A stretch of 64,000 bases of DNA, taken from contig CAAEDN010000059.1 of assembly GCA_900754615.1 (NCBI GenBank), positions 6,505-70,504 of the forward strand, written 5' to 3'. The first letter of the stretch is position 1. Each line of letters starts with the position of its first letter. A program made the translations under genes and the position numbers. This document shows, piece by piece, positions 9,357-18,988 of this stretch. This stretch comes from an uncultured Holdemanella sp. Its GTDB lineage: Bacteria > Bacillota_I > Bacilli_A > Erysipelotrichales > Erysipelotrichaceae. Under the pieces are notes generated by a model that was not told the origin of the DNA, searched no databases, and saw nothing but the letters and a program-made list of their open reading frames with translations.

Positions 9357-10256
9357 TTAGTCTTTAGATTCAGATAAATCAGGTCTAGAAACTAGATATT
9401 CAGGATTGTTTGTCTTTAAATTATTGAATACATCTTGATCATGTACTTCAAAATTGTATTTCTTTAAATAATAAACAAGACTTGCTTTTGTGATGTCATC
9501 ATCACTGCTTAATGAAGTATAAACTTCATCTTTAATATCTTTATATGAATTAGTTACTAAAACCGCTACATATGCATAAGTTGTTCCACTGCTTTCATTT
9601 GTGAATACTTCATCAATAACTCCAGCTTTTTTTGTTTTATACAATGTATTGATTAAACGTGTTGAAACATCTGTTGTTTTCGTCGTAACAAGTGTTTCCT
9701 TTCCAGAGTATTTTGCGGAATCTACCATGTACTGTTTAGCGACTTCTTCAGGGTCTGTACCGTTTTTCAAAGCTTTCAATGCTTTTTTTGCAGTTGCCTT
9801 ATTTTCACATTGAATGATGCGAGCTTTACTTGGTTTATATTTTTTTTGGATGTCTTTTTTGGCATCTGTAAAATATTTTTCAGTTAATTCACTTGCTTGC
9901 AAGCTAGGAATAAGCACTTTGTTCATGTATGCATCAGTACTGTTGTAACCTAAAGATTTGATTTGATCATTAAAATCAGACATATTTTCTTTATAGTTAT
10001 CAATTTGCTTCTGTGCTTTTTTCTTCATGGACTTTGTAACTTTTACTTCTTTTTTGTAGATAGATTGTTTTACAAGTTCCATCGTTAAATCGGTACCTGT
10101 TGAAATTTTTAACAAATCATATTCATCACCTTTTGTATATGTTGTATTCCCAATGGTCATGATTGTTTTGTCTTTGTCTGAAATCGTTGCGGTTGCTCCA
10201 GAACATCCTGTTAGCATCAATGCTGCGCATACGAATAATATAGGTGTCTTTTTCAT
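9357..10256 (-). CDS. PrsA-like foldase lipoprotein
   Basis: This 299-residue lipoprotein has a basic N-terminus, a hydrophobic segment and lipobox LTGC (Cys near residue 18), so it should sit on the outer face of the membrane. The helical SurA/PrsA-like N-terminal region (TIGNTTYTKGDEYDLL) and a central section (KARIIQCENKATAKKALKAL, then EEVAKQYMVDSA) resemble PrsA foldases, though the parvulin core looks degenerate. It may act more as a chaperone than as an isomerase. It overlaps the upstream gene by one base, so the two form an operon for folding secreted proteins. Confidence 0.75.
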   Translation of the reverse strand: MKKTPILFVCAALMLTGCSGATATISDKDKTIMTIGNTTYTKGDEYDLLKISTGTDLTMELVKQSIYKKEVKVTKSMKKKAQKQIDNYKENMSDFNDQIKSLGYNSTDAYMNKVLIPSLQASELTEKYFTDAKKDIQKKYKPSKARIIQCENKATAKKALKALKNGTDPEEVAKQYMVDSAKYSGKETLVTTKTTDVSTRLINTLYKTKKAGVIDEVFTNESSGTTYAYVAVLVTNSYKDIKDEVYTSLSSDDDITKASLVYYLKKYNFEVHDQDVFNNLKTNNPEYLVSRPDLSESKD

Positions 10257-11284
10257 TATTGATCACCTCCAAAATTTGACTTTACATAATTATCGAATTT
10301 TTTCTTTGTGCTTTTATCATTAAATTTAATATCTAATTTTTTTGCATAAGATTCAAGAATTTTGTTTGCTAAAGAAGAATCACTGTTCAAAATTGCATAC
10401 AATGCTTGGTTTGCAACTGTATTACTTTTTGCATTGAATATTTTTTCAGCATTGGTTTGATTTACATATACTTTATATAAACTAGTACCACTTGAACTTG
10501 TTACTGTAATCCAATCGCTTGTTTCGCCTTTCTTTAATGAAATAGCAGCGGTAACAACATCAGCTGGAACAGTAGAGCTTGAACTAGAATCTGAAGAGCT
10601 AGCAGAATCAGAGTCGATATATCCAGCAAAACCTTTGTTATTTGCGGTATTTGAATCTTCAGAGAATGCCTTAGCAACATCTGCAAAGCTTTCTTTTGTC
10701 AGAGCTTTATCAATGTTATTTTTCTTTTTAGTTTCAGTTTCACTTAAATTATCTGCATCTGAAACATCCATTTTAATAATAGATACTGTCCTAGGGCTTT
10801 TTTCTTCCCAAGCTTTTTTTACATCATTATAGTGTTTTGTGATATAACGCTTATTCATTTCTTTTTCTTTTACACTTGTTAAACAATAATTGTTTAAATC
10901 ATCAAATGAAGAATAGCCATATTTAGCAAGTTCGCTAGTTAATGTAGATTCATAATCATCGCTTTGGTTAGATGCATTTTGTTTAATATTAGACTCTAAT
11001 GTATTAGCCTGTTTTTTCAAATCTTTTGTAGTTTTGATAGATTGGTCAATAACAGCATTTTTATACATGTTATAGATTGTTGAGCCATCATATGGTGCAG
11101 ATTCATCATACAAATCTTTTGCGGTAATATCATCTCCATCAATGGATGCTACAACTTGTTCGTTGTTTGAAGTTTTAGCAGAAACATTATCTTTATTCGT
11201 ATCATAAATGAAATATCCAATAAATCCGATAATGATAACGGCGATTAAGACGACAAACCAGTTATTTCGTAAAAAATCAGACAT
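10256..11284 (-). CDS. Membrane-anchored PrsA/SurA-like peptidyl-prolyl isomerase
   Basis: The protein has 342 residues. A single N-terminal membrane anchor (about 9-28) is followed by a SurA_N-like segment (VASIDGDDITAKDLYDE) and a parvulin-like domain near 160-275 (VSIIKMDV, SFADVAKAFSED, KGFAGYID, ISLKKGETSDWI). A serine-rich insert interrupts the domain near residues 225-238. PpiC-type enzymes isomerise proline bonds in exported proteins. The ribosome site AAGGAGG and a good promoter lie just upstream. It may assist the large surface proteins or the type VII products encoded nearby; that link is inference. Confidence 0.75.
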   Translation of the reverse strand: MSDFLRNNWFVVLIAVIIIGFIGYFIYDTNKDNVSAKTSNNEQVVASIDGDDITAKDLYDESAPYDGSTIYNMYKNAVIDQSIKTTKDLKKQANTLESNIKQNASNQSDDYESTLTSELAKYGYSSFDDLNNYCLTSVKEKEMNKRYITKHYNDVKKAWEEKSPRTVSIIKMDVSDADNLSETETKKKNNIDKALTKESFADVAKAFSEDSNTANNKGFAGYIDSDSASSSDSSSSSTVPADVVTAAISLKKGETSDWITVTSSSGTSLYKVYVNQTNAEKIFNAKSNTVANQALYAILNSDSSLANKILESYAKKLDIKFNDKSTKKKFDNYVKSNFGGDQ

Positions 11285-11312
11285 AATTTACCTCCTTGAG
11301 AATGTCTTTTCA

Positions 11313-11341
11313 ATTATACGAGATATCTTTTTAAATTGCAA
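11313..11341 (-). promoter_or_regulatory. Promoter of the PrsA-like operon
   Basis: Read on the minus strand, TTGCAA is separated by 17 nt from TATAAT, ending about 29 nt before the start codon. It is divergent from the suf promoter. Confidence 0.7.
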
Positions 11342-11362
11342 TGAATCGCCGAGATGTATTAA

Positions 11363-11391
11363 TTGAGATTTTAATAATTATTTGGTATTAT
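11363..11391 (+). promoter_or_regulatory. Promoter of the suf operon
   Basis: TTGAGA, a 17-nt spacer and TATTAT lie just before the AAGAGG ribosome site of sufC. No clear regulator-binding dyad is visible. Confidence 0.7.
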
Positions 11392-11416
11392 ATTTCAGTG
11401 AAAAGAGGTATAAGAT

Positions 11417-12232
11417 ATGGCAGATTTGGTCATTAAAGATCTTCATGTATCCGTGGAGAATAAAGAAATTTTAAAAGGGTTGAGTTTGACTGTTAAATCC
11501 GGTGAGCGTCATGCCCTAATGGGACCTAATGGAAATGGTAAGTCTACATTGCTTGCTGCAATCATGGGAAACCCAAAATATACAGTTACATCGGGTTCAA
11601 TTACTCTAGATGGTAAAGATGTACTACAGATGTCAGTGGATGAAAGAAGTAAAGCTGGACTTTTCTTAGGAATGCAATATCCTAGTGTTGTTTCTGGTGT
11701 TACAAACTCTGACTTTTTAAGAAGTGCAATGAATGCACGTTTAGAAAAACCAATTTCACTATTTAAATTTATTAAAGAAATGGATAAAGCTATTGAACAA
11801 TTGGAAATGAAGCCGGATTTGGCACATCGTTTTCTAAATGATGGATTTAGTGGTGGAGAAAAGAAACGTAATGAAATTGTTCAAATGATGATGTTAAAAC
11901 CAGCAATTGCGATGTTGGATGAAATTGATTCAGGATTAGACGTAGATGCTTTACGTATTGTTTCAGATGCCATTAACCAGGCTCAGCAACAAACAGATTT
12001 AGGTTTATTGATCGTATCTCACTATGCACGTTTCTATGAATATTTACAACCAACACATGCTCACGTATTAATGGATGGACAAATTGTCGTATCTGGTGAT
12101 GCAAGTCTTGTTGAAAAAGTAGATCAAGAAGGATATGAATGGATTGAAAAAGAGTACCACGTAACCGCAAATAAAGAAGAAGATAAACAACCTATTTCTT
12201 TAGGTTCTTGTGGAGCAAAAAAATATGCTTAA
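11417..12232 (+). CDS. sufC: SufC ATPase of iron-sulfur cluster assembly
   Basis: This is the ABC-type ATPase of the SufBCD scaffold, 271 residues. Walker A GPNGNGKST lies near residues 36-44, the signature FSGGEKKRNE near 143 and Walker B AIAMLDEIDSGLD near 165. The Q-loop region (MQYPSVVSGVT) and the switch His in VSHYAR are also visible. SufC powers conformational change in SufBD during Fe-S cluster building in the cytosol. It is the first gene of sufCDSUB and overlaps sufD. The roughly 20-residue C-terminal tail (ITANKEEDKQ type, ending SCGAKKYA) is a little longer than usual. Confidence 0.95.
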   Translation: MADLVIKDLHVSVENKEILKGLSLTVKSGERHALMGPNGNGKSTLLAAIMGNPKYTVTSGSITLDGKDVLQMSVDERSKAGLFLGMQYPSVVSGVTNSDFLRSAMNARLEKPISLFKFIKEMDKAIEQLEMKPDLAHRFLNDGFSGGEKKRNEIVQMMMLKPAIAMLDEIDSGLDVDALRIVSDAINQAQQQTDLGLLIVSHYARFYEYLQPTHAHVLMDGQIVVSGDASLVEKVDQEGYEWIEKEYHVTANKEEDKQPISLGSCGAKKYA

Positions 12233-12998
12233 TCGCGTAGATGTTCATAATAATGAAACACTAAATATTCAAGTTGCAAGTCATGATCGAAAATCTTATT
12301 TAATTGAACTAAGTAAGGATTGTGTTCAATTCGATTTGACTATAGAATGTTTAGAAAATTCTTTTTCAAAATTCTTTATTTTAAATCATGCTGAAAGTGC
12401 ATGTGTCTTAAATATTAATATGGTACTTAAACAAGATGCTAACTGCCAGATGGGTGTCTTGGATCTAGAAAAAAGCCCGTTGAAATGGAATCACTTCGTT
12501 GATTTACAAGAAGAAGGGGCTGAGTATGAAATTTTAAGTGGTCAATTATGTCAGGAACACATTGAAAAAGTATGTGATATGGAAGTAAGACATAATGCGC
12601 CTCACACAAATGGTCAGATGAAAAACTTTGCCGTTTTATTTGATTATGGGCAATATCAAATGGTTGCCAACGGAAATATCAAAAAAGGATGTTTCGATGC
12701 TCAATCTCATCAGGCAACACGTGTATTAACTTTAGGTCAGGGTCATAAGACTAAAGTTATACCTTTATTATTAATTGATGAAAATGATGTAAAGGCAAGC
12801 CATGCTCTAACAATTGGTCAACCAGATGCCGATCAGCTATATTATTTACAATCTCGTGGATTAAGTACAAAACAAGCTGTTGGATTATTGAGTGTGGGAT
12901 ATTTTTTGCCAGTTATTGATTTAGTAGAAGATGAAGAATTAAAAGAAAGTCTTCGTCAAGAAATGGAAAGTAAGGTTGGATTATATGGACATCAGTAA
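12225..12998 (+). CDS. sufD: SufD scaffold protein
   Basis: This SufB/SufD-family protein has 257 residues, shorter than typical SufD (about 420), because the N-terminal helical region is reduced. The beta-helix core keeps family features: ASHALTIGQPDADQLYYLQSRGL and the following AVGLLSVGYFLPVID. SufD binds SufC and SufB to form the scaffold and takes part in iron acquisition. The ATG overlaps the sufC stop and the 3' end overlaps sufS, so translation is coupled. Confidence 0.85.
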   Translation: MLNRVDVHNNETLNIQVASHDRKSYLIELSKDCVQFDLTIECLENSFSKFFILNHAESACVLNINMVLKQDANCQMGVLDLEKSPLKWNHFVDLQEEGAEYEILSGQLCQEHIEKVCDMEVRHNAPHTNGQMKNFAVLFDYGQYQMVANGNIKKGCFDAQSHQATRVLTLGQGHKTKVIPLLLIDENDVKASHALTIGQPDADQLYYLQSRGLSTKQAVGLLSVGYFLPVIDLVEDEELKESLRQEMESKVGLYGHQ

Positions 12999-14226
12999 AA
13001 TTCGTAAAGACTTTCCGATTTTAACACGTAAGATGTCAGATAAACCATTAGTATATTTAGATAATGGAGCTACAACATTAAAGCCTCAACCAGTTATTGA
13101 TGCTGTAGTAAATTATTATACATACCTTGGTGCAAATGCGCACCGTGGGGATTATGAAATGAGTGCACAAGTCGATGCGGCTTTTGAAGGGGCTCGTGTT
13201 CGTACCCAGAAATTCTTAAATGCAAAACATAAAGAAGAAATTGTCTTTACTTCTGGTTCAAGTGAAGGATTGAATCTTGTAGCTATGATGGTTACAGATC
13301 AGCTTTTACATGAAGGTGATGTGATTTTAAGTGATGAAAGCGAACATGCTTCAAGCATTTTGCCTTGGATGCAGGCTGGAAAGAAAAAAGGAACAAAAAT
13401 TGACTATATTCCTTTGGATGAAGAAGGTAAGATCACAGTTGAAAACTTTAAACGTGTATTAACGGATAAAGTTAAAGTTGTTGCGATAGCGATGGTATCT
13501 AATGTTTTGGGTTTTGTGGCTCCCGTTAAGGAAATTGCCAAAATCTGTCATGAACGAGGCATTTTGTTAGTGATTGATGGAGCGCAGAGTACCCCTCATT
13601 TAAATATTGATGTGCAAGATTTAGATTGTGATTTCTATGCGTTTAGTGCTCACAAGATGTGTGGTCCTACAGGCGTGGGTGCTTTATATGGCAAGAAGAA
13701 ATGGTTAGATCAGTTAGAACCGATTTTTTATGGTGGAGAAAGTAATGCACGATTTGATAAATCTTGTTCATTAACTTTAAAGGAAACTCCATTAAAGTTT
13801 GAATCGGGAACACAGCCAATAGAAGGTGTTATTGGTATGGCAGCAGCTATGGATTATTTGGATTCGATTGGAAAAGAGAATATCCATGTGCATGAAGTCG
13901 AGTTAAAAGAATATTTCTTAGAGAAGGCAAAAGAGTTAGGGAATATTGTTATATACAATGAAAACGCGAAGAGCGGAATTGTGACATTTAATGTTAAAGA
14001 CAAAGATCAAATGATATTTGCCCAGGATGTTGCAAGTTACTTAAATACGTTTGGCATTGCGGTTCGTTCAGGACAGCATTGCGCTAAATTATTGCCAGAT
14101 GTTTTAAAAACACCAGGTACTTGTCGTGCAAGTTTCTATTTGTACAACACAAAAGAAGAAGTCGATCAATTGATTGATGCTTTGAAGAATGCTACAGTCG
14201 AAAACTGTGTTAGCATTTTCTTTTAG
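12985..14226 (+). CDS. sufS: SufS cysteine desulfurase
   Basis: This PLP-dependent class II cysteine desulfurase has 413 residues and removes sulfur from cysteine as a persulfide for SufU. The PLP-binding lysine is in FSAHKMCGPTG and the cofactor aspartate in LVIDGAQSTPH. The catalytic cysteine is in RSGQHCAKLL near residue 363. HRGDYEMS near the N-terminus is family typical. The ATG start lies within the end of sufD. The partner sufU is 15 bp downstream. Confidence 0.95.
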   Translation: MDISKIRKDFPILTRKMSDKPLVYLDNGATTLKPQPVIDAVVNYYTYLGANAHRGDYEMSAQVDAAFEGARVRTQKFLNAKHKEEIVFTSGSSEGLNLVAMMVTDQLLHEGDVILSDESEHASSILPWMQAGKKKGTKIDYIPLDEEGKITVENFKRVLTDKVKVVAIAMVSNVLGFVAPVKEIAKICHERGILLVIDGAQSTPHLNIDVQDLDCDFYAFSAHKMCGPTGVGALYGKKKWLDQLEPIFYGGESNARFDKSCSLTLKETPLKFESGTQPIEGVIGMAAAMDYLDSIGKENIHVHEVELKEYFLEKAKELGNIVIYNENAKSGIVTFNVKDKDQMIFAQDVASYLNTFGIAVRSGQHCAKLLPDVLKTPGTCRASFYLYNTKEEVDQLIDALKNATVENCVSIFF

Positions 14227-14241
14227 GAAGGAAGCTTAATT

Positions 14242-14688
14242 ATGTCAAATATTGATCCAATGTTGATGCGCCAAATTATTATGGATCATTATGACTATCC
14301 TCGTAATAAAGAATTGACAGATAACTCTGGTTACATGTCACGTCATATGGCGAGTGATTCTTGTATTGATGATATTACGGTGCAGACAAAAATTTCAGAT
14401 GGAAAAATTGATGATATTCGTTTTGATGGGGTTGCCTGTACGATTTCAACAGCTTCTACTTCAATTATGTCTGAATTGTTGAAGGGAAAAACAACTCAAG
14501 AAGCAAAAGAAATCATGGATAACTATTTTAAAATGATAGATCAAAAAGAATATGATGAAGATATATTAGATGAGGCTATCGCATTTCAAAATGTTGGAAA
14601 ACAAGCCAATCGTATCAATTGTGCCACAATTGGATGGAAAGCGATGCGTGAAATGATTAAAGAAAGTGAGGATGGAAAAGATGAGTAA
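14242..14688 (+). CDS. sufU: SufU zinc-dependent sulfur transfer protein
   Basis: This protein has 148 residues and the SufU zinc/sulfur ligands: DSCIDD, GVACTIS and INCATIGW correspond to Cys/Asp, the sulfur-accepting Cys and the last Cys. SufU takes persulfide sulfur from SufS and passes it to SufBCD in Gram-positives. It is preceded by AAGGAAG and followed by sufB with an overlap. Length is usual. Confidence 0.92.
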   Translation: MSNIDPMLMRQIIMDHYDYPRNKELTDNSGYMSRHMASDSCIDDITVQTKISDGKIDDIRFDGVACTISTASTSIMSELLKGKTTQEAKEIMDNYFKMIDQKEYDEDILDEAIAFQNVGKQANRINCATIGWKAMREMIKESEDGKDE

Positions 14689-16084
14689 GGAAAAAGATAT
14701 CGCACTTTCTAGTGAATATGAATATGGATTTCATGATGAAGATGTAAGTGTATATAAAACACAAAAAGGCTTAACTGAGGAAACGGTGCGTACTATTTCT
14801 AAAATTAAAAATGAGCCTGAATGGATGTTGCAGCTTCGTTTAGATGCATACCATTCTTTTGAACAACAACAAAATCCAAACTGGGGTCCAGATTTAAGTG
14901 AAATTGATTTTGATGATTATACATATTACATCAAGCCAAGTGATAAACAAGAAAAGTCATGGGATGAAGTACCAGATACAATACGTAATACATTTGATAA
15001 GTTAGGAATTCCTGAAGCAGAACAAAAATTCTTAGCCGGTGTTTCAACACAATATGAAAGTGAAGTTGTCTACCACAACATGTTAGAAGAAGTAGAAGAA
15101 AAGGGCGTTATTTTCTTAGATACTGATTCAGCATTAAGAACATGTCCTGATTTATTAAAGGAATACTTTGGAAAATTAGTTCCTTATACTGACAATAAAT
15201 ATGCGGCATTAAATACAGCTGTTTGGTCAGGTGGATCTTTTATCTATGTACCAAAAGGTGTCAAATTAGAAAAGCCTCTACAATCCTATTTCCGTATTAA
15301 CTCTATGTCGATGGGACAGTTTGAAAGAACATTGATTATTGTAGATGAAGGAGCAGACGTACATTATGTAGAAGGATGTACAGCCCCAACATATTCAAAA
15401 GATTCTTTGCATGCAGCCGTTGTTGAAATCTATGTACATAAGAATGCGAAGTGTCGTTATTCCACTGTACAAAACTGGTCAAGCAACATTTTAAACTTAG
15501 TAACTAAACGTGCAAAAGTATTTGAAAATGGACACATGGAATGGATTGATGGTAATGTTGGTTCCCATGTAAATATGAAATATCCAGCTTGTATCTTAGC
15601 GGAACCATACGCAAAGGGAACAACCATTTCAATTGCGGTAGCTAGTGAAAATCAAATTCAGGATGCAGGAAGTAAAATGATTCATTTGGCGCCTCATACA
15701 TCGAGCACAATTATTTCTAAATCCATCGCTCGTAATGGTGGGGAAGTCAATTATCGTGGTTGGGTAACACATTCAAAAAATGCTTCGTATGCGAAGAGTA
15801 AAGTAGAATGTGATACGTTGATATTGGACAAGAAATCACGTAGTGATACGGTTCCAATGAATGTATCTTATAACGATACTTCTCAAATAGAGCATGAAGC
15901 AACGGTTTCGAATATTAGTGAAGAACAATTGTTCTATTTAATGTCTCGTGGTTTGACGCGTTCACAAGCTACGGAAATGATCGTGATGGGATTTCTAGAA
16001 CCATTCACTCGTGAACTTCCAATGGAATATGCAGTTGAATTAAATCAAATGTTGAAATTAGATATGAGTGACAGCATTGGATAA
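14681..16084 (+). CDS. sufB: SufB scaffold protein
   Basis: The protein has 467 residues and is highly conserved: SWDEVPDTIRNTFDKLGIPEAE, YFGKLVPYTDNKYAALNTAVWSGG, VHYVEGCTAP and the Cys-bearing SKVECDTLIL segment. The end has EQLFYLMSRGL and IVMGFLEPF. SufB carries the nascent Fe-S cluster in the SufBCD complex. I chose the ATG after GAGGATGG rather than an upstream codon inside sufU. The end overlaps the folate gene. Confidence 0.95.
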   Translation: MSKEKDIALSSEYEYGFHDEDVSVYKTQKGLTEETVRTISKIKNEPEWMLQLRLDAYHSFEQQQNPNWGPDLSEIDFDDYTYYIKPSDKQEKSWDEVPDTIRNTFDKLGIPEAEQKFLAGVSTQYESEVVYHNMLEEVEEKGVIFLDTDSALRTCPDLLKEYFGKLVPYTDNKYAALNTAVWSGGSFIYVPKGVKLEKPLQSYFRINSMSMGQFERTLIIVDEGADVHYVEGCTAPTYSKDSLHAAVVEIYVHKNAKCRYSTVQNWSSNILNLVTKRAKVFENGHMEWIDGNVGSHVNMKYPACILAEPYAKGTTISIAVASENQIQDAGSKMIHLAPHTSSTIISKSIARNGGEVNYRGWVTHSKNASYAKSKVECDTLILDKKSRSDTVPMNVSYNDTSQIEHEATVSNISEEQLFYLMSRGLTRSQATEMIVMGFLEPFTRELPMEYAVELNQMLKLDMSDSIG

Positions 16085-16574
16085 GCGAAAACTTTGTATT
16101 CAAAGGCGTAGTTTGTTATCAAAAACAGAAAGACTTTTAAAGGAAAAGGCAATCACAAATTGTGTTTTGCCTTTTTTAAAAGGGAAAATAGGGGTTTATA
16201 TCCCCATTCGCAGTGAAGTGGATATATATTCATGTTTAAAAAATCAATTTGATTTATATATTCCAAAAATGCTGAATGATACAACGATTGCCTTTTATTC
16301 GGATCATGAAGATAAAACTCAAGGAAAGTTTTCAACAATTGAACCCGTTGGAATAAATGAAGAAAAAAATCTAGATGTAATTCTTGTACCCGTTGTCGGA
16401 TTTTTTAAAACCTATCGTATGGGATATGGAAAAGGATATTATGATAGGTATTTAAAGAATTGTTCTGCGCTTAAAATAGGTGTCGCCTTTGATGTGCAGG
16501 AAATGAAATTTGATTTAAAACCCACGGATGTTGCATTAGATATGATTATTACAGAAACGAGGATATTACGATGA
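16068..16574 (+). CDS. 5-formyltetrahydrofolate cyclo-ligase
   Basis: The protein has 168 residues. It converts 5-formyl-THF to 5,10-methenyl-THF with ATP. Family signatures are GVYIPIRSEVD near the N-terminus and the conserved C-terminal GYGKGYYDRYL, preceded by DVILVPVVGF. The start appears to be GTG inside the sufB end, although a TTG three codons later is possible. It overlaps the next gene by ATGA-type coupling and appears co-transcribed with suf. Confidence 0.88.
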   Translation: MTALDKRKLCIQRRSLLSKTERLLKEKAITNCVLPFLKGKIGVYIPIRSEVDIYSCLKNQFDLYIPKMLNDTTIAFYSDHEDKTQGKFSTIEPVGINEEKNLDVILVPVVGFFKTYRMGYGKGYYDRYLKNCSALKIGVAFDVQEMKFDLKPTDVALDMIITETRILR

Positions 16575-17191
16575 AAATATTATTTTATGGAGATAGTAAT
16601 ACATGGGGCTATGATGCTACGGATGCATCAAGACAATCAAATCGTTTTACGCAGTTAATTAAACAAGAGTTTAGCCAACATGAAATGATTGAAGAAGGTT
16701 TATGTGGAAGAACACTAAGTTTAGATGATCCTTATGATGAAGATCGAAATGGTGCAAAAATGATATCTATGGTTTTAAAGACACATTCTCCTGTTGATGT
16801 TGTATTCATAATGTTAGGAACAAATGATGCTAAACGTCAATTCTCAACGAACTCGATTTCTTTAGAAAAAGGAATTCGGACATTGTTGTATAAGGCTTTA
16901 AATCCTGAAATTTATCGTGATGGATCAAAAGTACCGCAATTTTTTGTAGTATGTCCACCAAAAATGAATGCAGAGGGATTAAAGAATGAAAGAACAATGT
17001 CAAATTTTGGTCAAATTGGTTTTGAGATTTTAAATAATACGAAACCATTTTTGGAAAAAGGTTGTACTAATTTGAATGTACAAGTTATTGATACAAAAGC
17101 AGTGGCAGGAAGTGTAGATGGGATTCATATGGATGAAAGTGGCCATAAACAAGTAGCGAATGCTTTGATACCTATAATAAAAAAACTATAA
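16571..17191 (+). CDS. SGNH/GDSL hydrolase
   Basis: This cytosolic esterase-like SGNH hydrolase has 206 residues. Block I YGDSNTWGYDA contains the catalytic Ser, block III GTNDAK the Asn, and block V DGIHMDESGH the Asp and His. It has no signal peptide. It belongs to the arylesterase/lysophospholipase-like group; substrate is unknown. It overlaps the upstream gene by 4 bp, so it is in the same operon. Confidence 0.85.
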   Translation: MKILFYGDSNTWGYDATDASRQSNRFTQLIKQEFSQHEMIEEGLCGRTLSLDDPYDEDRNGAKMISMVLKTHSPVDVVFIMLGTNDAKRQFSTNSISLEKGIRTLLYKALNPEIYRDGSKVPQFFVVCPPKMNAEGLKNERTMSNFGQIGFEILNNTKPFLEKGCTNLNVQVIDTKAVAGSVDGIHMDESGHKQVANALIPIIKKL

Positions 17192-17208
17192 GAAAGGAAG
17201 ATAAATCA

Positions 17209-18252
17209 ATGAGTGCTTATACAAATGGTTTAGCGTTCTGGAAGCATTTTGAAGAAAAGCAAGATGCAATCAGTCATTATTTAAAGTCAGAACAATATGA
17301 AGAATTAAATGAAATCATTCAAGAACTAGATGAAGAGGTTATGGAAATAAGTGGTGCCCATTTCTTTGTCGAAAGTTTTTATGATTCTTTTGAAATGACC
17401 TTTGATACGGGCCCAAACAAAACAACACAGTATTTATGTCAGATGCTATGTGATATTGCTCCTCAATCGATTAAACAAACATGGATCATGAATGCTGCAT
17501 TACCGCCTATGTCTCAAAAAGCTATTCAAGCGATGGTACAAATCAAGAATGAAGAATATACTTTGGCAGATTTTCATGTTTTTTATCAAATTGAAAATGA
17601 CATGTTAGATTGTAAAGTGTATTGTCCAGGGTTTAATTTGATAGGAAATCCAGAAAATAAAAAGGAAATGAGTATGTACTTGTTAGAACTTGCAATTGGT
17701 GAACTGGCTTATGAAGCATACATTTGTCGTGTTGATTTTATTGATACACCCGATTCAGATATGAAATTCTGTCAGATGATTGATTTTTATGAAGTGATTA
17801 TGGCTCTAGTAGAAAAATATCATTGGAAGGAATATGACAAGCCAATTGATATTTATTCTGTATATCAGCCGATTCAAGACTTTGCGCATGATGCATTGCG
17901 AAAAGATATGAAATTGATATTTACTACACATCCTTTACTTGTAGAACAAACGATTGAGGAAAAAGAAGAAGTTTTGGCAGATTTAAGTAGTAAAGATGGA
18001 GAATTTGGATATATTTATTATTCAAATCCATTCCACAATAAAGAAGATGCATTGTATCGCCAAAAGCTTTCTAAAGAATTGGATGTAGCAATTTCAAAGG
18101 TGCATGCGGGAAAAGTGGTTGGTGGAGCCATTGGAAAGAGTTTTTCTTATATTGACTGGATCGTATATGATAAAGACTTGTTTATGAAAGCTTTTAATCA
18201 ATTAAAAAAACAGCTCGATGCAAGTGTCGAACTGTATTATCAGAAATTTTAA
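17209..18252 (+). CDS. Unrecognised soluble protein
   Basis: This is a 347-residue acidic cytosolic protein with no membrane segment. The first half has long helices and the second half alternates strands and helices (FGYIYYSNPFHNKEDAL, VVGGAIGKSFSYIDWIVYD). I do not recognise the family. It has a good AAAGGAAG ribosome site 17 bp after the SGNH gene and ends convergently with an HD-domain gene, overlapping it by 4 bp. Confidence 0.7.
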   Translation: MSAYTNGLAFWKHFEEKQDAISHYLKSEQYEELNEIIQELDEEVMEISGAHFFVESFYDSFEMTFDTGPNKTTQYLCQMLCDIAPQSIKQTWIMNAALPPMSQKAIQAMVQIKNEEYTLADFHVFYQIENDMLDCKVYCPGFNLIGNPENKKEMSMYLLELAIGELAYEAYICRVDFIDTPDSDMKFCQMIDFYEVIMALVEKYHWKEYDKPIDIYSVYQPIQDFAHDALRKDMKLIFTTHPLLVEQTIEEKEEVLADLSSKDGEFGYIYYSNPFHNKEDALYRQKLSKELDVAISKVHAGKVVGGAIGKSFSYIDWIVYDKDLFMKAFNQLKKQLDASVELYYQKF

Positions 18253-18719
18253 TGACTTTGAATATCAGCGCAGGCATTAAGCAGGCGCTGTCTTTTCATT
18301 CCTGCCAACGGTTTTTCTGGGTTTTCCAAGAATCGAGCCAGGACATCAGCATCTTTTAAGGCTTCACATAAAGGAGAATCGAATGATTCTTTTTTTGAAT
18401 GCTGGCGAATCGCATATGTAATATCATCAATTTCTGTGGTTTTGAATAATCCGCATTCTTTTAAATATTTATAAGCATGGAGGCTTGATAGTTTGGCATG
18501 TTGCGAATGTGGACAGTTATCAATGAATTGAGCATAGTCATGAAAAAGAGCAGCCACTTTAGCACGCTCAAGGTTTGTACCACGTGCCATGGCAATAAAT
18601 GTAATAGATAGATCGACACTCGCTGTATGAGTAAGGGCGGCAATTTTAAGTTCTTCATTATATATTTTTGCGTATTGGCCGTATACGTATTCTTTTACCT
18701 TTTCATATCTTTCTAACAT
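18249..18719 (-). CDS. HD-domain phosphohydrolase
   Basis: The protein has 156 residues and an HD metal-binding pattern: THTASVDLS (His), AALFHDYAQF (His-Asp), SQHAK and AIRQHSKKE. This resembles the YqeK-type/HD hydrolase group that acts on nucleotides such as Ap4A, but the substrate is not certain. The start follows AAGGAGTG, so the longer upstream frame is not used. Its stop overlaps the stop of the convergent neighbour. Confidence 0.72.
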   Translation of the reverse strand: MLERYEKVKEYVYGQYAKIYNEELKIAALTHTASVDLSITFIAMARGTNLERAKVAALFHDYAQFIDNCPHSQHAKLSSLHAYKYLKECGLFKTTEIDDITYAIRQHSKKESFDSPLCEALKDADVLARFLENPEKPLAGMKRQRLLNACADIQSH

Positions 18720-18775
18720 AAAACCACACTCCTTAATGAAAAAAGCGCACAACGTGCGCTAATTGGAACAAATTA

Positions 18776-18988
18776 CTACGCAGCTGTATTTACAACTGTG
18801 ACATTGTTAGCCTGTTGACCACGATCGCTTTCAACAACGTCATAAGTAACAGTTTGTCCTTCTTCTAAAGTTTTGAATCCATCAGAATTAATTGATGAAT
18901 AATGTACGAATACATCTTTTCCATCTTCACTAGTAATGAATCCGTAACCCTTTTCAGCGTTAAACCATTTTACTTTACCTGTGCTCAT
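18776..18988 (-). CDS. Cold-shock protein CspA family
   Basis: This 70-residue single OB-fold nucleic-acid chaperone has RNP1 KGYGFIT and RNP2 VFVHYS, starting MSTGKVKWFN. It binds single-stranded RNA and DNA and melts mRNA structure in the cold. The start follows AGGAGGTATAGGC. The gene has a long upstream region of about 100-200 bp without another gene, as cold-shock genes often do for leader-RNA control; no specific thermosensor can be claimed. Confidence 0.92.
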   Translation of the reverse strand: MSTGKVKWFNAEKGYGFITSEDGKDVFVHYSSINSDGFKTLEEGQTVTYDVVESDRGQQANNVTVVNTAA